From contig CAKOUR010000004.1 in assembly GCA_934120635.1 (NCBI GenBank), positions 1 through 64,000 on the forward strand: a stretch of 64,000 bases of DNA, read 5' to 3'. The position numbers and the translations under genes were made by a program. Shown piece after piece: positions 1 through 8,403 of this stretch (its first letter is position 1; the number at the start of each line of letters is the position of its first letter). The notes below the pieces were generated by a model, which searched no databases, was not told where the DNA came from, and saw only the letters and a list, made by a program, of their open reading frames with translations. Origin of the DNA: an uncultured Bacilli bacterium. Lineage in GTDB: Bacteria > Bacillota_I > Bacilli_A > RF39 > UBA660.

Positions 1-31
1 TTATTTTATCTTCGTAAGTTAACTTTGACAT
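1..31 (-). CDS. IS3-like transposase OrfA, N-terminal fragment
   Basis: The minus strand reads ATG at 31 and then MSKLTYEDKI before leaving the window. This beginning is typical of the helix-turn-helix OrfA protein of IS3/IS150-type insertion sequences. A GAGG ribosome site lies 8 to 11 bases upstream on the minus strand, inside a strong hairpin. Only ten codons are visible, so the family call rests on the start sequence and on the IS-end-like sequence at about 98-120. Confidence 0.5.
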   Translation of the reverse strand, partial: MSKLTYEDKI

Positions 32-36
32 ATAAA

Positions 37-70
37 AACCTCGTTTCTCTTATGTCCAAGAAACGGGGTT
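37..70 (-). promoter_or_regulatory. Hairpin covering the transposase ribosome site
   Basis: Bases 37-48 pair with 59-70 over 12 positions (one G-T pair). The stem contains the GAGG ribosome site of the minus-strand transposase, so a transcript reading in from outside would hide it. Such protection against read-through is known for several IS elements. On the minus strand the stem is also followed by five T, so it could act as a terminator instead. Confidence 0.45.
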
Positions 71-97
71 CATATCATATTTAGATGTGATTTTTCA

Positions 98-120
98 GGT
101 ACACTGGATTTCGAAGAACC
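98..120 (-). repeat. Putative IS end, related to the MITE end at 10917
   Basis: Read on the minus strand from 120, the sequence begins GGTTCTTCGAAAT, the same 13 bases that open the MITE-like repeat at 10917; the following bases are similar but not identical. A TGTACC starting at 103 on the minus strand would fit an IS3-type TG end. Either the IS end is at 120, or an IS3 element with its end at 103 inserted next to a pre-existing copy of the repeat. Confidence 0.4.
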
Positions 121-146
121 AACATTGCTTGCTTGAGTCCCCTGAA

Positions 147-171
147 GAGAGCAAAAACTCTCATTTTTTTT
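147..171 (+). terminator. Rho-independent terminator
   Basis: GAGAG at 147-151 pairs with CTCTC at 158-162 and is followed by eight T. No intact gene lies directly upstream; it may belong to a decayed or mobile-element transcript. Confidence 0.5.
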
Positions 172-322
172 GAAAAAGTGTGATAAAATAAGGAATTTAA
201 GAGTTCAACTGAATTCCCTAAAAAGAGCTAGGTACCATTTTAATAAAATGTTGTCATATAAAGTGTTAAATTATGAAATAAAATGATATATATGAATTAA
301 ATAAAAACAACAAATTTTATAA

Positions 323-918
323 TGTGAGGAGGTAAAGATAAATACTTAAGATGTTTTAATAATGAATCATTATATTCTAAAAAATAATTTAAATTATTTA
401 CTTTAGATGAAGATAAGTATAATTATGATGAAGGTACTGCATAATTATATTGGTATTAAAAAACAATAAAATTGTGACATTATGTAATAAATGTATAATA
501 AAGAAATTCTTTTTGATATTGAAAAAAACTTTTAGGCTTTTTTGATGACATAAATCACACTACATCATATATGTTTGTTACTAAAAATTTTTCAAATGCC
601 CCTAGAGGTCGAATTGATATAAAAGATGGATATATTTGGGGATGTCTCCCTTATCCAAAAATATTTTTGGATGAATATGGAAAATGGTATATAAAGCATC
701 AATTAACTTGCTCAAATGATTTTAGCCATATCATCTCCATTTAACAAAAACTGAGCACTTTTATAGTTAAAAAATTGTATAGTATATTGAGCAAAAGTAT
801 GCATGAATTAGATGAAGAATAGAGTAAAGAATATTATCAATACTTAAAAGCAATAATAGACATCAAAATTGAATTTGAATATGCTGAAAATGAAAAAAAT
901 CAACAGAGTAAACAATAA
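323..918 (+). pseudogene. Decayed gene of unknown function
   Basis: A strong ribosome site (GAGGAGGT near 325) is followed by no usable start. Protein-like stretches lie in different frames: one around 400-441, one open from 523 to a stop at 742-744 (containing GYIWGCLPYPKIF and GKWYIKHQLT), and one from 803 with an in-frame TAG and then YYQYLKAIIDIKIEFEYAE up to a stop at about 920. Several stops and at least one frameshift separate them. I do not recognise the family. A terminator at 961-986 follows, as expected for the end of a former transcription unit. Confidence 0.5.
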
Positions 919-960
919 AATTTTATATTAAATAAAATAGTTAATGAAGAAAAATAAGAA

Positions 961-986
961 AGTTAGGGAATAGAGCCTAACTTTTT
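961..986 (+). terminator. Rho-independent terminator
   Basis: GTTAGG at 962-967 pairs with CCTAAC at 976-981, followed by five T. It ends the decayed gene before it. Confidence 0.7.
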
Positions 987-1024
987 CATTAAGTTTTGTT
1001 GCTTGTTTTTTTATCATTTTTTTA

Positions 1025-1054
1025 TTGCGAATAAAGTATTTTGCATGATATAAT
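1025..1054 (+). promoter_or_regulatory. Sigma-A-type promoter for the lipoprotein gene
   Basis: TTGCGA at 1025-1030 and TATAAT at 1049-1054 with an 18-base spacer. Transcription would begin near 1061, which rules out a translation start at 1041 for the next gene. Confidence 0.6.
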
Positions 1055-1076
1055 ATTGTTGTTGGGAATGATAGAG

Positions 1077-1781
1077 ATGAGAATAAAAAGAATAATAATG
1101 TTATGTTTTATGTGTTTATTAATTTCAGGTTGTCATGCTGACTATGAATTGAATGTTAGCAATGATGCTATTGAAGATAGAGTTTATTTTACTTTAAAGT
1201 CTGATGATTATGAAAAGGCAATTTTTATTAATCAGTTATTTCAAATTTCTAATATGCAGTATACTAACGATGAAGAAATAGGAAAAGTAGTCATCGATAA
1301 ATTAAGAAATGATACTTTGATTCCTGGTTATAATATTGATGGGGCTTATGTTAGAAAAGTTAAAAATGATGATATTTCTCTTTCTTTTTTATATCAGGGA
1401 GATAGTTTTGAGCATTCATATATTTTTAATAATTGTTTCGATAATTTTATTTATGATAGTAACAGTAATTATTATGTTATTCAAGGAGCTGGTGCTTTTA
1501 AATGCTTAGTTAATGATAAGGAAAGTATAGCAATTCAATCTGATTATCAAGTAATTAATCATAATGCTGATAAAGTTGTTGGAAATAAATATATTTGGAA
1601 TTTTGATCGTAAAAATAATTTAAATCATGAGTTGTATATTCAAATTTCTAAGAAATATAAGGCTCCTAAGAATAATTATTGGTCTTTTATTGTTTTGGGA
1701 ATAATTCTAATTGGAATGTTTATTTATAAGTTTTTTTTGAAAAAAGAAAGAAAATCAATTTTTAAAAATAATGAAGTTTAG
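1077..1781 (+). CDS. Unknown lipoprotein with C-terminal membrane segment
   Basis: The 234-residue product starts with a lipoprotein signal (MRIKRIIMLCFMCLLISGC), with the lipobox cysteine at about residue 19. A polar, Asn/Asp-rich extracellular part of about 180 residues follows, then one hydrophobic helix near residues 203-222 and a basic tail (KKERK). Lipid anchor and C-terminal helix together would tether the protein twice to the membrane. I chose the ATG at 1077 because the promoter -10 box overlaps the upstream part of the frame and because this start gives a clean signal peptide. No known family is recognised. The next gene starts 11 bases after its stop, so they are probably co-transcribed. 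Confidence 0.7.
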   Translation: MRIKRIIMLCFMCLLISGCHADYELNVSNDAIEDRVYFTLKSDDYEKAIFINQLFQISNMQYTNDEEIGKVVIDKLRNDTLIPGYNIDGAYVRKVKNDDISLSFLYQGDSFEHSYIFNNCFDNFIYDSNSNYYVIQGAGAFKCLVNDKESIAIQSDYQVINHNADKVVGNKYIWNFDRKNNLNHELYIQISKKYKAPKNNYWSFIVLGIILIGMFIYKFFLKKERKSIFKNNEV

Positions 1782-1792
1782 TAGGTGGTTTT

Positions 1793-2656
1793 ATGCTTAT
1801 GTTTTTAAAAGTAGATGAAGCTTGTACAGCAATGCTTGGAATTTTATATTTTATACGAGCACTACTTAATATTATGTATGTTGTGGTTCCTATTGGTTTA
1901 ATTGTCATGCTAATGCTTGATTTTTCTAAGGGTGTTATTAGTTTGAATGATGGAAGTAAAACATGGAAATTTATTTTAAATCGAGCGATATATACTATTG
2001 TTATTTTAATTTTACCTTCTACTTTGTTTGGGGTAATGAATGCTATTGGACTAAATGCTAAGGATTCAGAATCTTGTTGGAAGTATGTAGGAAATCAGAA
2101 TGTTGAGGTTGTTCAAGAACTTTTAAAGCAACAGGAGGAGGCTTTAAAGCAGAAAAATACTGAAACTCAATCTTTACTTAATCAATTAGCGAATGCTAGG
2201 TATAGTGCTATTGCTGAACTTGCTAATCGTAGAAGGGCTTCTATTGCAGATAATGGTTCTTCTGATTCGAATTCTGCAGTTGGTGGTTCAAAGTCTTGTA
2301 AATCAAAGCAAAAGATACGTTTAACTTCTTTTGGTGATTCAACTTTGAGAAATGGTATTAATCAAAGTAAGGTTGGAGTAACTAATGGTAATTTTAAAAC
2401 TTATACTTATAATGGGAAAACTTATCTTGTATTAGCTTCAGCAATGAAGAATACCAGTTGGGCTAATCCTAAAGCTTCGTTTAATTTTAAAGATTATGAT
2501 GTTTTGACTTTGCAAATAGAAGGAAAAACGTATGATGGAATTGTGTTAGATGTTTGTGGAGCTTGTGCTAAAAGTACTGGTATATTGAAATTAGATTTAT
2601 GGACTACCAATGATTCACAGTCGTGGGGGGATTATCAATATTTGTGTACTGGTTAA
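1793..2656 (+). CDS. Membrane protein with secreted barrel-like domain
   Basis: The 287-residue product has two or three hydrophobic helices in its first 90 residues (about 13-45 and 62-80), a layout like small pore or pilin-type membrane proteins. A coiled, Gln/Ala-rich segment follows (about 105-145), then a Ser/Gly linker and a C-terminal domain of about 115 residues. That domain contains VLDVCGAC and KLDLWT, reminiscent of the double-psi beta-barrel (3D/RlpA-like) fold with a D-x-C pattern; the match is weak and by eye only. A second ATG six bases downstream could also be the start; AGGTGG lies before both. It is probably in one operon with the preceding lipoprotein gene. Confidence 0.6.
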   Translation: MLMFLKVDEACTAMLGILYFIRALLNIMYVVVPIGLIVMLMLDFSKGVISLNDGSKTWKFILNRAIYTIVILILPSTLFGVMNAIGLNAKDSESCWKYVGNQNVEVVQELLKQQEEALKQKNTETQSLLNQLANARYSAIAELANRRRASIADNGSSDSNSAVGGSKSCKSKQKIRLTSFGDSTLRNGINQSKVGVTNGNFKTYTYNGKTYLVLASAMKNTSWANPKASFNFKDYDVLTLQIEGKTYDGIVLDVCGACAKSTGILKLDLWTTNDSQSWGDYQYLCTG

Positions 2657-2666
2657 GTTTATGTGG

Positions 2667-2672
2667 TATAAT
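2667..2672 (+). promoter_or_regulatory. Extended -10 promoter for rbfA-nrnA-truB
   Basis: TGGTATAAT ends at 2672 and the likely transcription start is near 2679. The resulting leader carries AAGGAGG at 2684-2690, but the first in-frame ATG of rbfA is at 2723. A small stem (GATAA and TTATC around 2695-2710) lies between them. Confidence 0.5.
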
Positions 2673-2722
2673 ATTTTTTAGTGAAGGAGGATATAGATAA
2701 GTATTTTATCTATTATGATGAT

Positions 2723-3064
2723 ATGAGTGTTAAGATAGAGAGATTGGAACATACATTTGTTGAACAAATTAGTCAAATTTTAAAGTTAGAGATTAAGGAT
2801 GAGAGAATTCATTTTGTAACAGTTACTGCATGTTCGATTACGAATGATTTATCTTTTGCGAAGGTTTATGTTACTGTTCTTGATGATAATGAGAGAAATG
2901 GTATTTTGAAGCAATTGAATAAGGCTAGTAATTTTATTGAGAGAGAATTATCTAAGAGGGTAGATATTAGAAAGATGCCTAATATTACTTTTGTGTATGA
3001 TGAGTCGATAGAATATGCTAATAATATAGAAAAAATTATAGAGGGTATTGAGGAAAATGAATAG
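2723..3064 (+). CDS. rbfA: Ribosome-binding factor A
   Basis: The 113-residue product matches RbfA throughout: a basic N-terminus (MSVKIERLEHTFVEQI), the core DERIHFVTVT, a region like AKVYVTVL, and the C-terminal PNITFVYDESIEYANNIEKI. RbfA binds the free 30S subunit and helps mature the 5' end of 16S rRNA. The ATG at 2723 gives the normal family N-terminus. An upstream GTG at 2681 is unlikely because it lies before the only good ribosome site (2684-2690); the long distance from that site to 2723 is unusual. It overlaps nrnA by eight bases. The usual nusA-infB genes are not upstream here. Confidence 0.9.
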   Translation: MSVKIERLEHTFVEQISQILKLEIKDERIHFVTVTACSITNDLSFAKVYVTVLDDNERNGILKQLNKASNFIERELSKRVDIRKMPNITFVYDESIEYANNIEKIIEGIEENE

Positions 3065-4016
3065 TGAAATTGAATTAGATAGTATTATAGAAATTATTGA
3101 TAAAGCGCAAAAAATTGCTATATTTACGCATGTATCTCCAGATGGTGATGCTGTTGGAAGTAGTCTTGCTTTTTATTTGGGACTTCTTCAATTAAAGAAA
3201 GAGGTATCTATTGTTACGGATGAGTTTTCTAGATGTTTTGGGTTTTTGCCTCATTTAGAGGATATTCAAAGAGAAGTAGATGATTGTTATGATGTATCTA
3301 TTGCGTTAGATTGTGCTACTAAGGGAAGACTTTTTGATCCTAAAAAGTCTTTTGATAGAAGTAATGTAACAGTTGCTATTGATCATCATGCTAGTAATAC
3401 TTATTTTGCAAAATTGAATTATGTAGAGGGTAACAGTCCTGCTACTTGTAAGACTTTAGTTAAGATTTTTAAGCGGCTTGGTATTACTCTTACTAAAGAA
3501 ATTGGTAGTTGCTTGATGGCTGGAATTATTACTGATTCAGGTGGATTTCGTTATGATACTGTTGATGATGAAACTTTTGAGTTTGCTGCTTCAATGTTAG
3601 ACTTAGGTGTGGATATTAGTGATATTTATTATCGTACTTTTGATGTAAAAACGAAAGCACAGTTTCAATTGTCTACTTTGGCTACTTCTAGGATAAAATT
3701 TTATGCAAAAGATAGAATTGCTCTTACTTATGTTACGTTAGATGATATGAAAAAAACTAAGGCAATGGCTGGAGATCATGAAGGGATTGTTAATGTAGGT
3801 AGGAATATTGAGGGGGTAGAGGTGTCTATTTTCTTAAGAGAAGTGGATAAATATTTTTATCGTGTTTCTATGAGAAGTAATGATTATGTAGATGTTTCTG
3901 AGGTTGCCTCTTTATTTGATGGTGGTGGTCATTCTAGGGCTGCTGGTTGTGATATTCATGAAAATTTGGATGTTGCCATTAAAAAACTGGTAAAGGAAAC
4001 TACTAAAGCATTATGA
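3057..4016 (+). CDS. nrnA: DHH-family nanoRNase / pAp phosphatase
   Basis: The 319-residue product is a DHH/DHHA1 phosphoesterase of the NrnA type, which degrades very short RNAs and dephosphorylates pAp. Visible motifs are SPDGDAVGSS near the N-terminus, the DHH triad in AIDHHASNT, GIITDSGGFRYD, and the C-terminal DHHA1 substrate motif FDGGGHSRAAGC. Length is normal. GAGG directly precedes the ATG at 3057, which overlaps the end of rbfA; the stop overlaps the truB start (ATGA), so the three genes are translationally coupled. The rbfA-nrnA-truB order is common in Bacillota. Confidence 0.92.
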   Translation: MNSEIELDSIIEIIDKAQKIAIFTHVSPDGDAVGSSLAFYLGLLQLKKEVSIVTDEFSRCFGFLPHLEDIQREVDDCYDVSIALDCATKGRLFDPKKSFDRSNVTVAIDHHASNTYFAKLNYVEGNSPATCKTLVKIFKRLGITLTKEIGSCLMAGIITDSGGFRYDTVDDETFEFAASMLDLGVDISDIYYRTFDVKTKAQFQLSTLATSRIKFYAKDRIALTYVTLDDMKKTKAMAGDHEGIVNVGRNIEGVEVSIFLREVDKYFYRVSMRSNDYVDVSEVASLFDGGGHSRAAGCDIHENLDVAIKKLVKETTKAL

Positions 4017-4861
4017 ATGGTGTTTTATTAGTTAATAAGGAGAAAGGTGTTACTAGTCGTGATGTTGTGAATGAGGTTGGTCATATTTTAGGGACTAAGA
4101 AAATTGGTCATACTGGTACTCTTGATCCAATGGCAACTGGGGTTCTTGTTCTTTGTATAGGTTCTTCTTTGAAGTTAGTTGAGTCTATGATGAATCATGA
4201 TAAGGAATATATTGCTACGATTTTGCTTGGAATAGAAACGGATACTTTGGATATTACGGGAGAAGTTCAGCGGGAGGTTGTTCCTCAGAATATTACTAAA
4301 GAAAGAGTAGTAGAAGTTTTAAAGAGGTTTCAAGGGAAGATAAAACAAGAAGTTCCTAAATATTCAGCTATTAAGGTAGGAGGAAAAAAACTTTATGAGT
4401 ATGCTAGAGAGGGAATTGAGGTTTCTCTTCCTGTTCATGAAGTGGAGATTTCTCAGATAGAATTAGTTGGGGATGTTGTGAATAATACTTTTCAGATTCA
4501 TGTAGCTGTTAGTAAGGGAACTTATATTCGAAGTTTGGTTCGTGATATTGGTTATGCTTTGGGTACTGTTGCGGTGATGACTGACTTGGTTCGTACACGT
4601 GTTGGGAAATTTTTACTTAAAGATACGTTTTTACTTTCAGATATTGAGGAAGGAAATTATAAACTTTTAGATCCTAGAGAAGTTTTGGATTTGCCTGTTA
4701 TTATGGTTGATGATTTGCTTTTGAAAAAAATAAAAAATGGGTGTATTTTGCCTTCATTTTTCTCTTGTGATATGGTATTTATTGAGGATTCTAGTCATGA
4801 GTTAGTGGCAATTTATCAGCAGAAGAAAGATGGTTTTGTAAAACCTTATCGAATGTTTTGA
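4013..4861 (+). CDS. truB: tRNA pseudouridine(55) synthase
   Basis: The 282-residue product is TruB, which makes pseudouridine 55 in the T-loop of tRNAs. The catalytic aspartate lies in GHTGTLDPMATGVL near residue 38, with further family motifs in VPKYSAIKVGGKKLYEYAR and KGTYIRSLVRDIG. The C-terminal PUA-like part is short, ending in YRMF. The start overlaps the nrnA stop. A terminator follows at 4871. Confidence 0.94.
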   Translation: MNGVLLVNKEKGVTSRDVVNEVGHILGTKKIGHTGTLDPMATGVLVLCIGSSLKLVESMMNHDKEYIATILLGIETDTLDITGEVQREVVPQNITKERVVEVLKRFQGKIKQEVPKYSAIKVGGKKLYEYAREGIEVSLPVHEVEISQIELVGDVVNNTFQIHVAVSKGTYIRSLVRDIGYALGTVAVMTDLVRTRVGKFLLKDTFLLSDIEEGNYKLLDPREVLDLPVIMVDDLLLKKIKNGCILPSFFSCDMVFIEDSSHELVAIYQQKKDGFVKPYRMF

Positions 4862-4870
4862 ATAATATAA

Positions 4871-4911
4871 AATACTGATTTAGTCTTTTTCGATTATTAG
4901 TATTTTTTTTT
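4871..4911 (+). terminator. Terminator of the rbfA-nrnA-truB operon
   Basis: AATACT at 4871-4876 pairs with AGTATT at 4899-4904, with three further pairs inward, and is followed by a run of T to 4911. Confidence 0.7.
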
Positions 4912-4975
4912 GATTTTTTGCTTTTTTTTGTTTGTTTGGTTAGTTATTTTTAAAGCGATTAAGGTTTATATTCTA

Positions 4976-5004
4976 TTGACATGAGTTTTTCTTTTCGTTA
5001 TAAT
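4976..5004 (+). promoter_or_regulatory. Consensus sigma-A promoter for ftsA-ftsZ
   Basis: TTGACA at 4976-4981 and TATAAT at 4999-5004, spacer 17 bases: a perfect consensus, fitting constant strong expression of the division genes. Confidence 0.85.
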
Positions 5005-5061
5005 TAAAGGTGTATATGGTTAGGGTATATACATTTATCCTAAAGTTGTTTACTTTTAGTG

Positions 5062-6333
5062 ATGGAAAAGAGTTGGTACTATTTGAGAAAGATATATGCA
5101 AGTATAGATATTGGAACAAATTCTATTAAATTTGTTGTTGGTGAATATTTTAATCATAAAGTGTATGTTTTAGCTTCTCATAGTGTTAATTCTAAAGGTG
5201 TAAAAAAGGGGTTAATTGTTGAACCAGGATTAGTTATTGAAGCAATTCAAGAAGGAATTAAGGAAATTAATGATATGCTTGGTATTGAAATTAAGCGTGT
5301 ACTTGTTAATGTTCCTGATTATAATGTTTCTTTTAAAGAGGTTTCTGGAAGTGTTGATATTCGTGATAGTGAAGTTATTACTGCTAATGATGTTAATCGG
5401 GTAATTAAAGATTCTATTTATAATCAGTTAGATGATAATTATGAATTAGTTACAATGATACCAAGAGAATATAAGATTGATAACGAACAAGGAATTCGTA
5501 AACCAATAGGTAAAAAGGGGCAAAAACTTGAAATAAAAGGTATAATGGTATCAACTCCTAAGAAAAATATTTATTCTGTTTTAAGTGTTTTAGAGGGAGC
5601 TGGTTTAGAGATTGTAGATATTACAATTACTGGTCTTACTAATTATTATGAGGTAAGAGATGCTGCTTTAGATAAAAAGGATGGGGCTATTATTAATTTA
5701 GGTCATGCAACGACTACAGTTAGTATTTTTGATGAAGGAACTATTGTTGCAAATGAGACTTTACAAATTGGTGGGGTAAATGTTGAAAGAGATTTGGCTT
5801 ATGTATTTGGAATTAGTATTTTTGATGGTAGAATTTTAAAAGAAAAGTTTGCTAGTTCTCATAAGAGATTTTGTCAAATTAACGAGATTTACGAGGTTAA
5901 AAATACAGTTGGTGAGTCGATTAAATTAAATCAGTTAGAAGTTTCTGAGGTTGTAATGAGTCGAATGTTGGAAATTCTCAATCTTGCTAAAAAGCAGATT
6001 CGATTGTTAGCAGATAAAGATATTCAATATATTGTTTTAACTGGTGGACTTACTGAAATTAAGGCTTTTAAAAATTTAGCCTATGAAATTTTTGGGAAAG
6101 ATGTTATAATATATACTGTTACTACTTTAGGGTGTCGGGATAATAAATATGTCAATGCTCTTGGAATGATTAAGTATTTTATTGATAAGATGGAGTCGCG
6201 TGGTAAAAATGTTTCAATGTTTGATGTTGAGGAAGAAACTGCATTGGTTACTCCTAATAATAAATTAAAGAAAGATAATGATATTGTAAATAAATTGTTT
6301 GGTAATTTTATGATAAATAAGGAGGAAAAGTGA
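5062..6333 (+). CDS. ftsA: Cell division protein FtsA
   Basis: The product (about 423 residues) is the actin-like FtsA, which anchors FtsZ to the membrane. ATPase-fold motifs are visible: [16 protein letters not shown] near residue 14, a phosphate-2 type [16 protein letters not shown], and [10 protein letters not shown] near residue 332. The C-terminus ([11 protein letters not shown] before a charged end) is the amphipathic membrane-targeting helix. The start is uncertain: no clear ribosome site precedes GTG 5059 or ATG 5062, and a TTG some seven codons later is also possible. The stop overlaps the ftsZ start (TGATG). Confidence 0.92.
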   Translation: MEKSWYYLRKIYASIDIGTNSIKFVVGEYFNHKVYVLASHSVNSKGVKKGLIVEPGLVIEAIQEGIKEINDMLGIEIKRVLVNVPDYNVSFKEVSGSVDIRDSEVITANDVNRVIKDSIYNQLDDNYELVTMIPREYKIDNEQGIRKPIGKKGQKLEIKGIMVSTPKKNIYSVLSVLEGAGLEIVDITITGLTNYYEVRDAALDKKDGAIINLGHATTTVSIFDEGTIVANETLQIGGVNVERDLAYVFGISIFDGRILKEKFASSHKRFCQINEIYEVKNTVGESIKLNQLEVSEVVMSRMLEILNLAKKQIRLLADKDIQYIVLTGGLTEIKAFKNLAYEIFGKDVIIYTVTTLGCRDNKYVNALGMIKYFIDKMESRGKNVSMFDVEEETALVTPNNKLKKDNDIVNKLFGNFMINKEEK

Positions 6334-7409
6334 TGGATAATATGTTAGGTTTAGAAATGGATCAATTGGCTAAGATAAAAGTAATTGGAATTGGTGGTGG
6401 CGGTTGTAATGCCGTTAATCGTATGATTTCTTGTGGTTTAAAAGGGGTAGATTTTATTGTTGCTAATACAGATGTTCAAGCTTTGAATCGCTCCTTAGCT
6501 ACTACTAAATTACAGATTGGTAGTGAACTTACTGATGGTTTGGGAGCTGGAGCAAATCCTGAAATTGGTAGGGAAGCTGCTTTAGAGAGTAAGGCGGCTA
6601 TTGAAGATTCTTTAAAAGGTGCTGATATGGTTTTTGTTACTTGCGGTATGGGTGGTGGAACTGGTACTGGGGCTGCACCTGTTGTTGCTGAGATTGCTCA
6701 AGATTTGGGAGCTTTGACTGTTGGTATTGTTACAAAACCATTTAGTTTTGAGGGAAAGAAGAGAATGGATCAAGCAGTTAAAGGTTTAGATGAACTTAGA
6801 AAACATGTTGATACTATTATTGTTATTCCAAATGATAGGTTAAGAGAACTTATTGATAAGACTACTCCTATGTTAGAAGCATTTAGGGAAGTTGATAATG
6901 TTCTACATCGTGGAGTTCAATCTATTTCTGATTTGATTGCTGTTGCTGGTCTTGTTAATTTGGATTTTGCTGATGTTAAGACGGTAATGAAGGATCGTGG
7001 TAATGCATTAATTGGAATTGGTGTTGGTTCTGGTGAAGGTAGAGCAGTAGAAGCAGCTAAACAAGCAGTTTCTAGTCCGTTATTAGAAACTTCAATTGAT
7101 GGTGCAACGGATGCTATTATTAATGTAACTGGTGGTTCATCACTTACTTTATTTGAAGTAGAGGAAGCTGCAGAGGTAATTCGAAGTGCTGCTAATACGG
7201 ATATTAATACGATATTTGGAGCTGTAATTAATGAGAATTTGAATGATGAAGTGATTGTAACGGTAATTGCTACTGGTTTTGAGGAACCTAGTGAACCTTT
7301 ATATCATAGCTTTACTAATACTAGTCGTGAAGATTTATATAAAGAGAATGTTGATGATGATAGTGATTTTGATGTTCCTCCATTTTTGAGGGATCATAAT
7401 GATTATTAG
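6333..7409 (+). CDS. ftsZ: Cell division protein FtsZ
   Basis: The 358-residue product is FtsZ, the tubulin-like GTPase that forms the division ring. The glycine-rich N-terminal motif ([13 protein letters not shown]), the tubulin signature [12 protein letters not shown] near residue 105, and the T7-loop region [11 protein letters not shown] are all intact. The C-terminal peptide DVPPFLRDH is the conserved docking tail for FtsA. AAGGAGG seven bases before ATG 6333 fixes the start. The linker before the tail is short. A hairpin terminator follows. Confidence 0.97.
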   Translation: MDNMLGLEMDQLAKIKVIGIGGGGCNAVNRMISCGLKGVDFIVANTDVQALNRSLATTKLQIGSELTDGLGAGANPEIGREAALESKAAIEDSLKGADMVFVTCGMGGGTGTGAAPVVAEIAQDLGALTVGIVTKPFSFEGKKRMDQAVKGLDELRKHVDTIIVIPNDRLRELIDKTTPMLEAFREVDNVLHRGVQSISDLIAVAGLVNLDFADVKTVMKDRGNALIGIGVGSGEGRAVEAAKQAVSSPLLETSIDGATDAIINVTGGSSLTLFEVEEAAEVIRSAANTDINTIFGAVINENLNDEVIVTVIATGFEEPSEPLYHSFTNTSREDLYKENVDDDSDFDVPPFLRDHNDY

Positions 7410-7417
7410 GTTTAACT

Positions 7418-7441
7418 AAAAAAGAGAATTATTTCTCTTTT
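7418..7441 (+). terminator. Terminator after ftsZ
   Basis: AAAGAGAA pairs with TTCTCTTT (7421-7428 with 7433-7440). The T tail is short, so it may also act as an RNA-stability hairpin. Confidence 0.55.
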
Positions 7442-7536
7442 GTCGAAAAAAAGATGTATATATTGTGTAAAATATATTGTCTTTTTTTTTATAATGTATT
7501 ATATTAAATCTATAGATAGTAGAGGAGTGTGAGAAT

Positions 7537-7737
7537 ATGATTTATCCATCAATTGATAAAATATTAAATATTGTTGATTCAAAATATGCTTTGGTATATG
7601 TGGTTGCTAATCGTAGTAAGGAAATGACTAAGACTAATCATTATCAAATGCCAGAGAAAAGTTATCATTCTGCTAAACCAATTGGAAGAGCATTAGAAGA
7701 AGTTTATGCGAATATGATTCATATTACAAGGAAATAA
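7537..7737 (+). CDS. rpoZ: RNA polymerase omega subunit
   Basis: The 66-residue product fits RpoZ: MIYPSIDKILNIVDSKYALV at the N-terminus, then VVANRSKEM, and the family motif around KPIGRALEEVYANMI near the C-terminus. Omega helps assemble RNA polymerase. Length is typical of Bacillota. It is usually next to gmk; here it lies between ftsZ and a pseudopilin gene. GAGGAG upstream serves as ribosome site. Confidence 0.85.
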   Translation: MIYPSIDKILNIVDSKYALVYVVANRSKEMTKTNHYQMPEKSYHSAKPIGRALEEVYANMIHITRK

Positions 7738-7738
7738 G

Positions 7739-8113
7739 ATGAATAATAAGGGTTTTACTTTAATAGAAGTTCTTGCTGTTTTAGTACTTGTTTCTGTTGT
7801 AACGATTGTTGTTGTTGCTAATATTTCTTCTTCAATGAGTTTGGGAAGAAACGAGGCTTATAGATTAATGAAAAATAATGTTATTTCTGCTGGCTATAAT
7901 TATATTAATGAGTGTACTCAAGGAATGATTAAATGTGATTTTTCATTTGATAAAAATAATACTTTTAAAGCAAAGGTCTTAGAAGAAAGCGGTTATTTTA
8001 ATGATCTTAATAGTCCTATTGATGGTGCATATTTGGGTGATTGTTTATCTTTGAGTGCAAAAAAAGAAAATGGTGTAGTAGTAGTTGATATTATTGATCA
8101 ATGTTATCGATAA
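7739..8113 (+). CDS. Type IV pilin-like (pseudopilin) protein
   Basis: The 124-residue product begins with a class III leader and methylation motif: MNNKG followed by FTLIEVLAVLVLV, with Glu at position 5 of the mature protein, then a long hydrophobic helix. This is typical of ComGC-like or type II secretion pseudopilins cleaved by a prepilin peptidase. The globular part has three or more cysteines (CTQGMIKCDF, GDCLS, DQC). No other competence or pilus gene is nearby, so its machine must be encoded elsewhere. It starts one base after rpoZ ends, with AAGGA as ribosome site, and its 3' end overlaps the convergent gene by ten bases. Confidence 0.75.
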   Translation: MNNKGFTLIEVLAVLVLVSVVTIVVVANISSSMSLGRNEAYRLMKNNVISAGYNYINECTQGMIKCDFSFDKNNTFKAKVLEESGYFNDLNSPIDGAYLGDCLSLSAKKENGVVVVDIIDQCYR

Positions 8114-8295
8114 TAAATTGGATATGGTCCTGGCATTGGTGGATATGGGGTGTAATAGATAGGTCTTTGATAGAAGGCTGGAGCTAATAATCCTCCGGTT
8201 ATTCCTCCTAATACGAATGGAACAGCAAATCCTCCAGCAAAACGATTTTCGTATTGTGTTTGAGGATAATTTCTTATGTAATTTCTTGGATACAT
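8104..8295 (-). CDS. Small glycine/tyrosine/proline-rich protein, possibly spore-associated
   Basis: The 63-residue product starts MYPRNYIRNYPQTQYENRF, has one hydrophobic, glycine-rich helix (GGFAVPFVLGGITGGLLAP) and a Tyr/Pro-rich tail ending PYPPMPGPYPIYYR. The composition resembles small spore-coat or exosporium proteins of Bacillota, but I recognise no family. AAGGAGA seven bases upstream of ATG 8295 sets the start. A TATAAT with a TTAAAC -35-like box lies upstream on the minus strand. Confidence 0.6.
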   Translation of the reverse strand: MYPRNYIRNYPQTQYENRFAGGFAVPFVLGGITGGLLAPAFYQRPIYYTPYPPMPGPYPIYYR

Positions 8296-8403
8296 TTTAT
8301 TCTCTCCTTTCAAAGTATTATATAAAAAATTGGAAAAAAGTTTAATAAACTGTTTGATTTTATATATTTTTTTGATATAATAAGGGAAGAGTAGGTGTAG
8401 ATT

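Noticed and set aside
1041..1076. TTG start at 1041 for the first lipoprotein
   Set aside because: A TATAAT promoter box lies at 1049-1054 and the lipoprotein signal begins at 1077.
2681..2722. GTG start at 2681 for rbfA
   Set aside because: The added residues are not part of the RbfA family and the ribosome site lies downstream of that codon.
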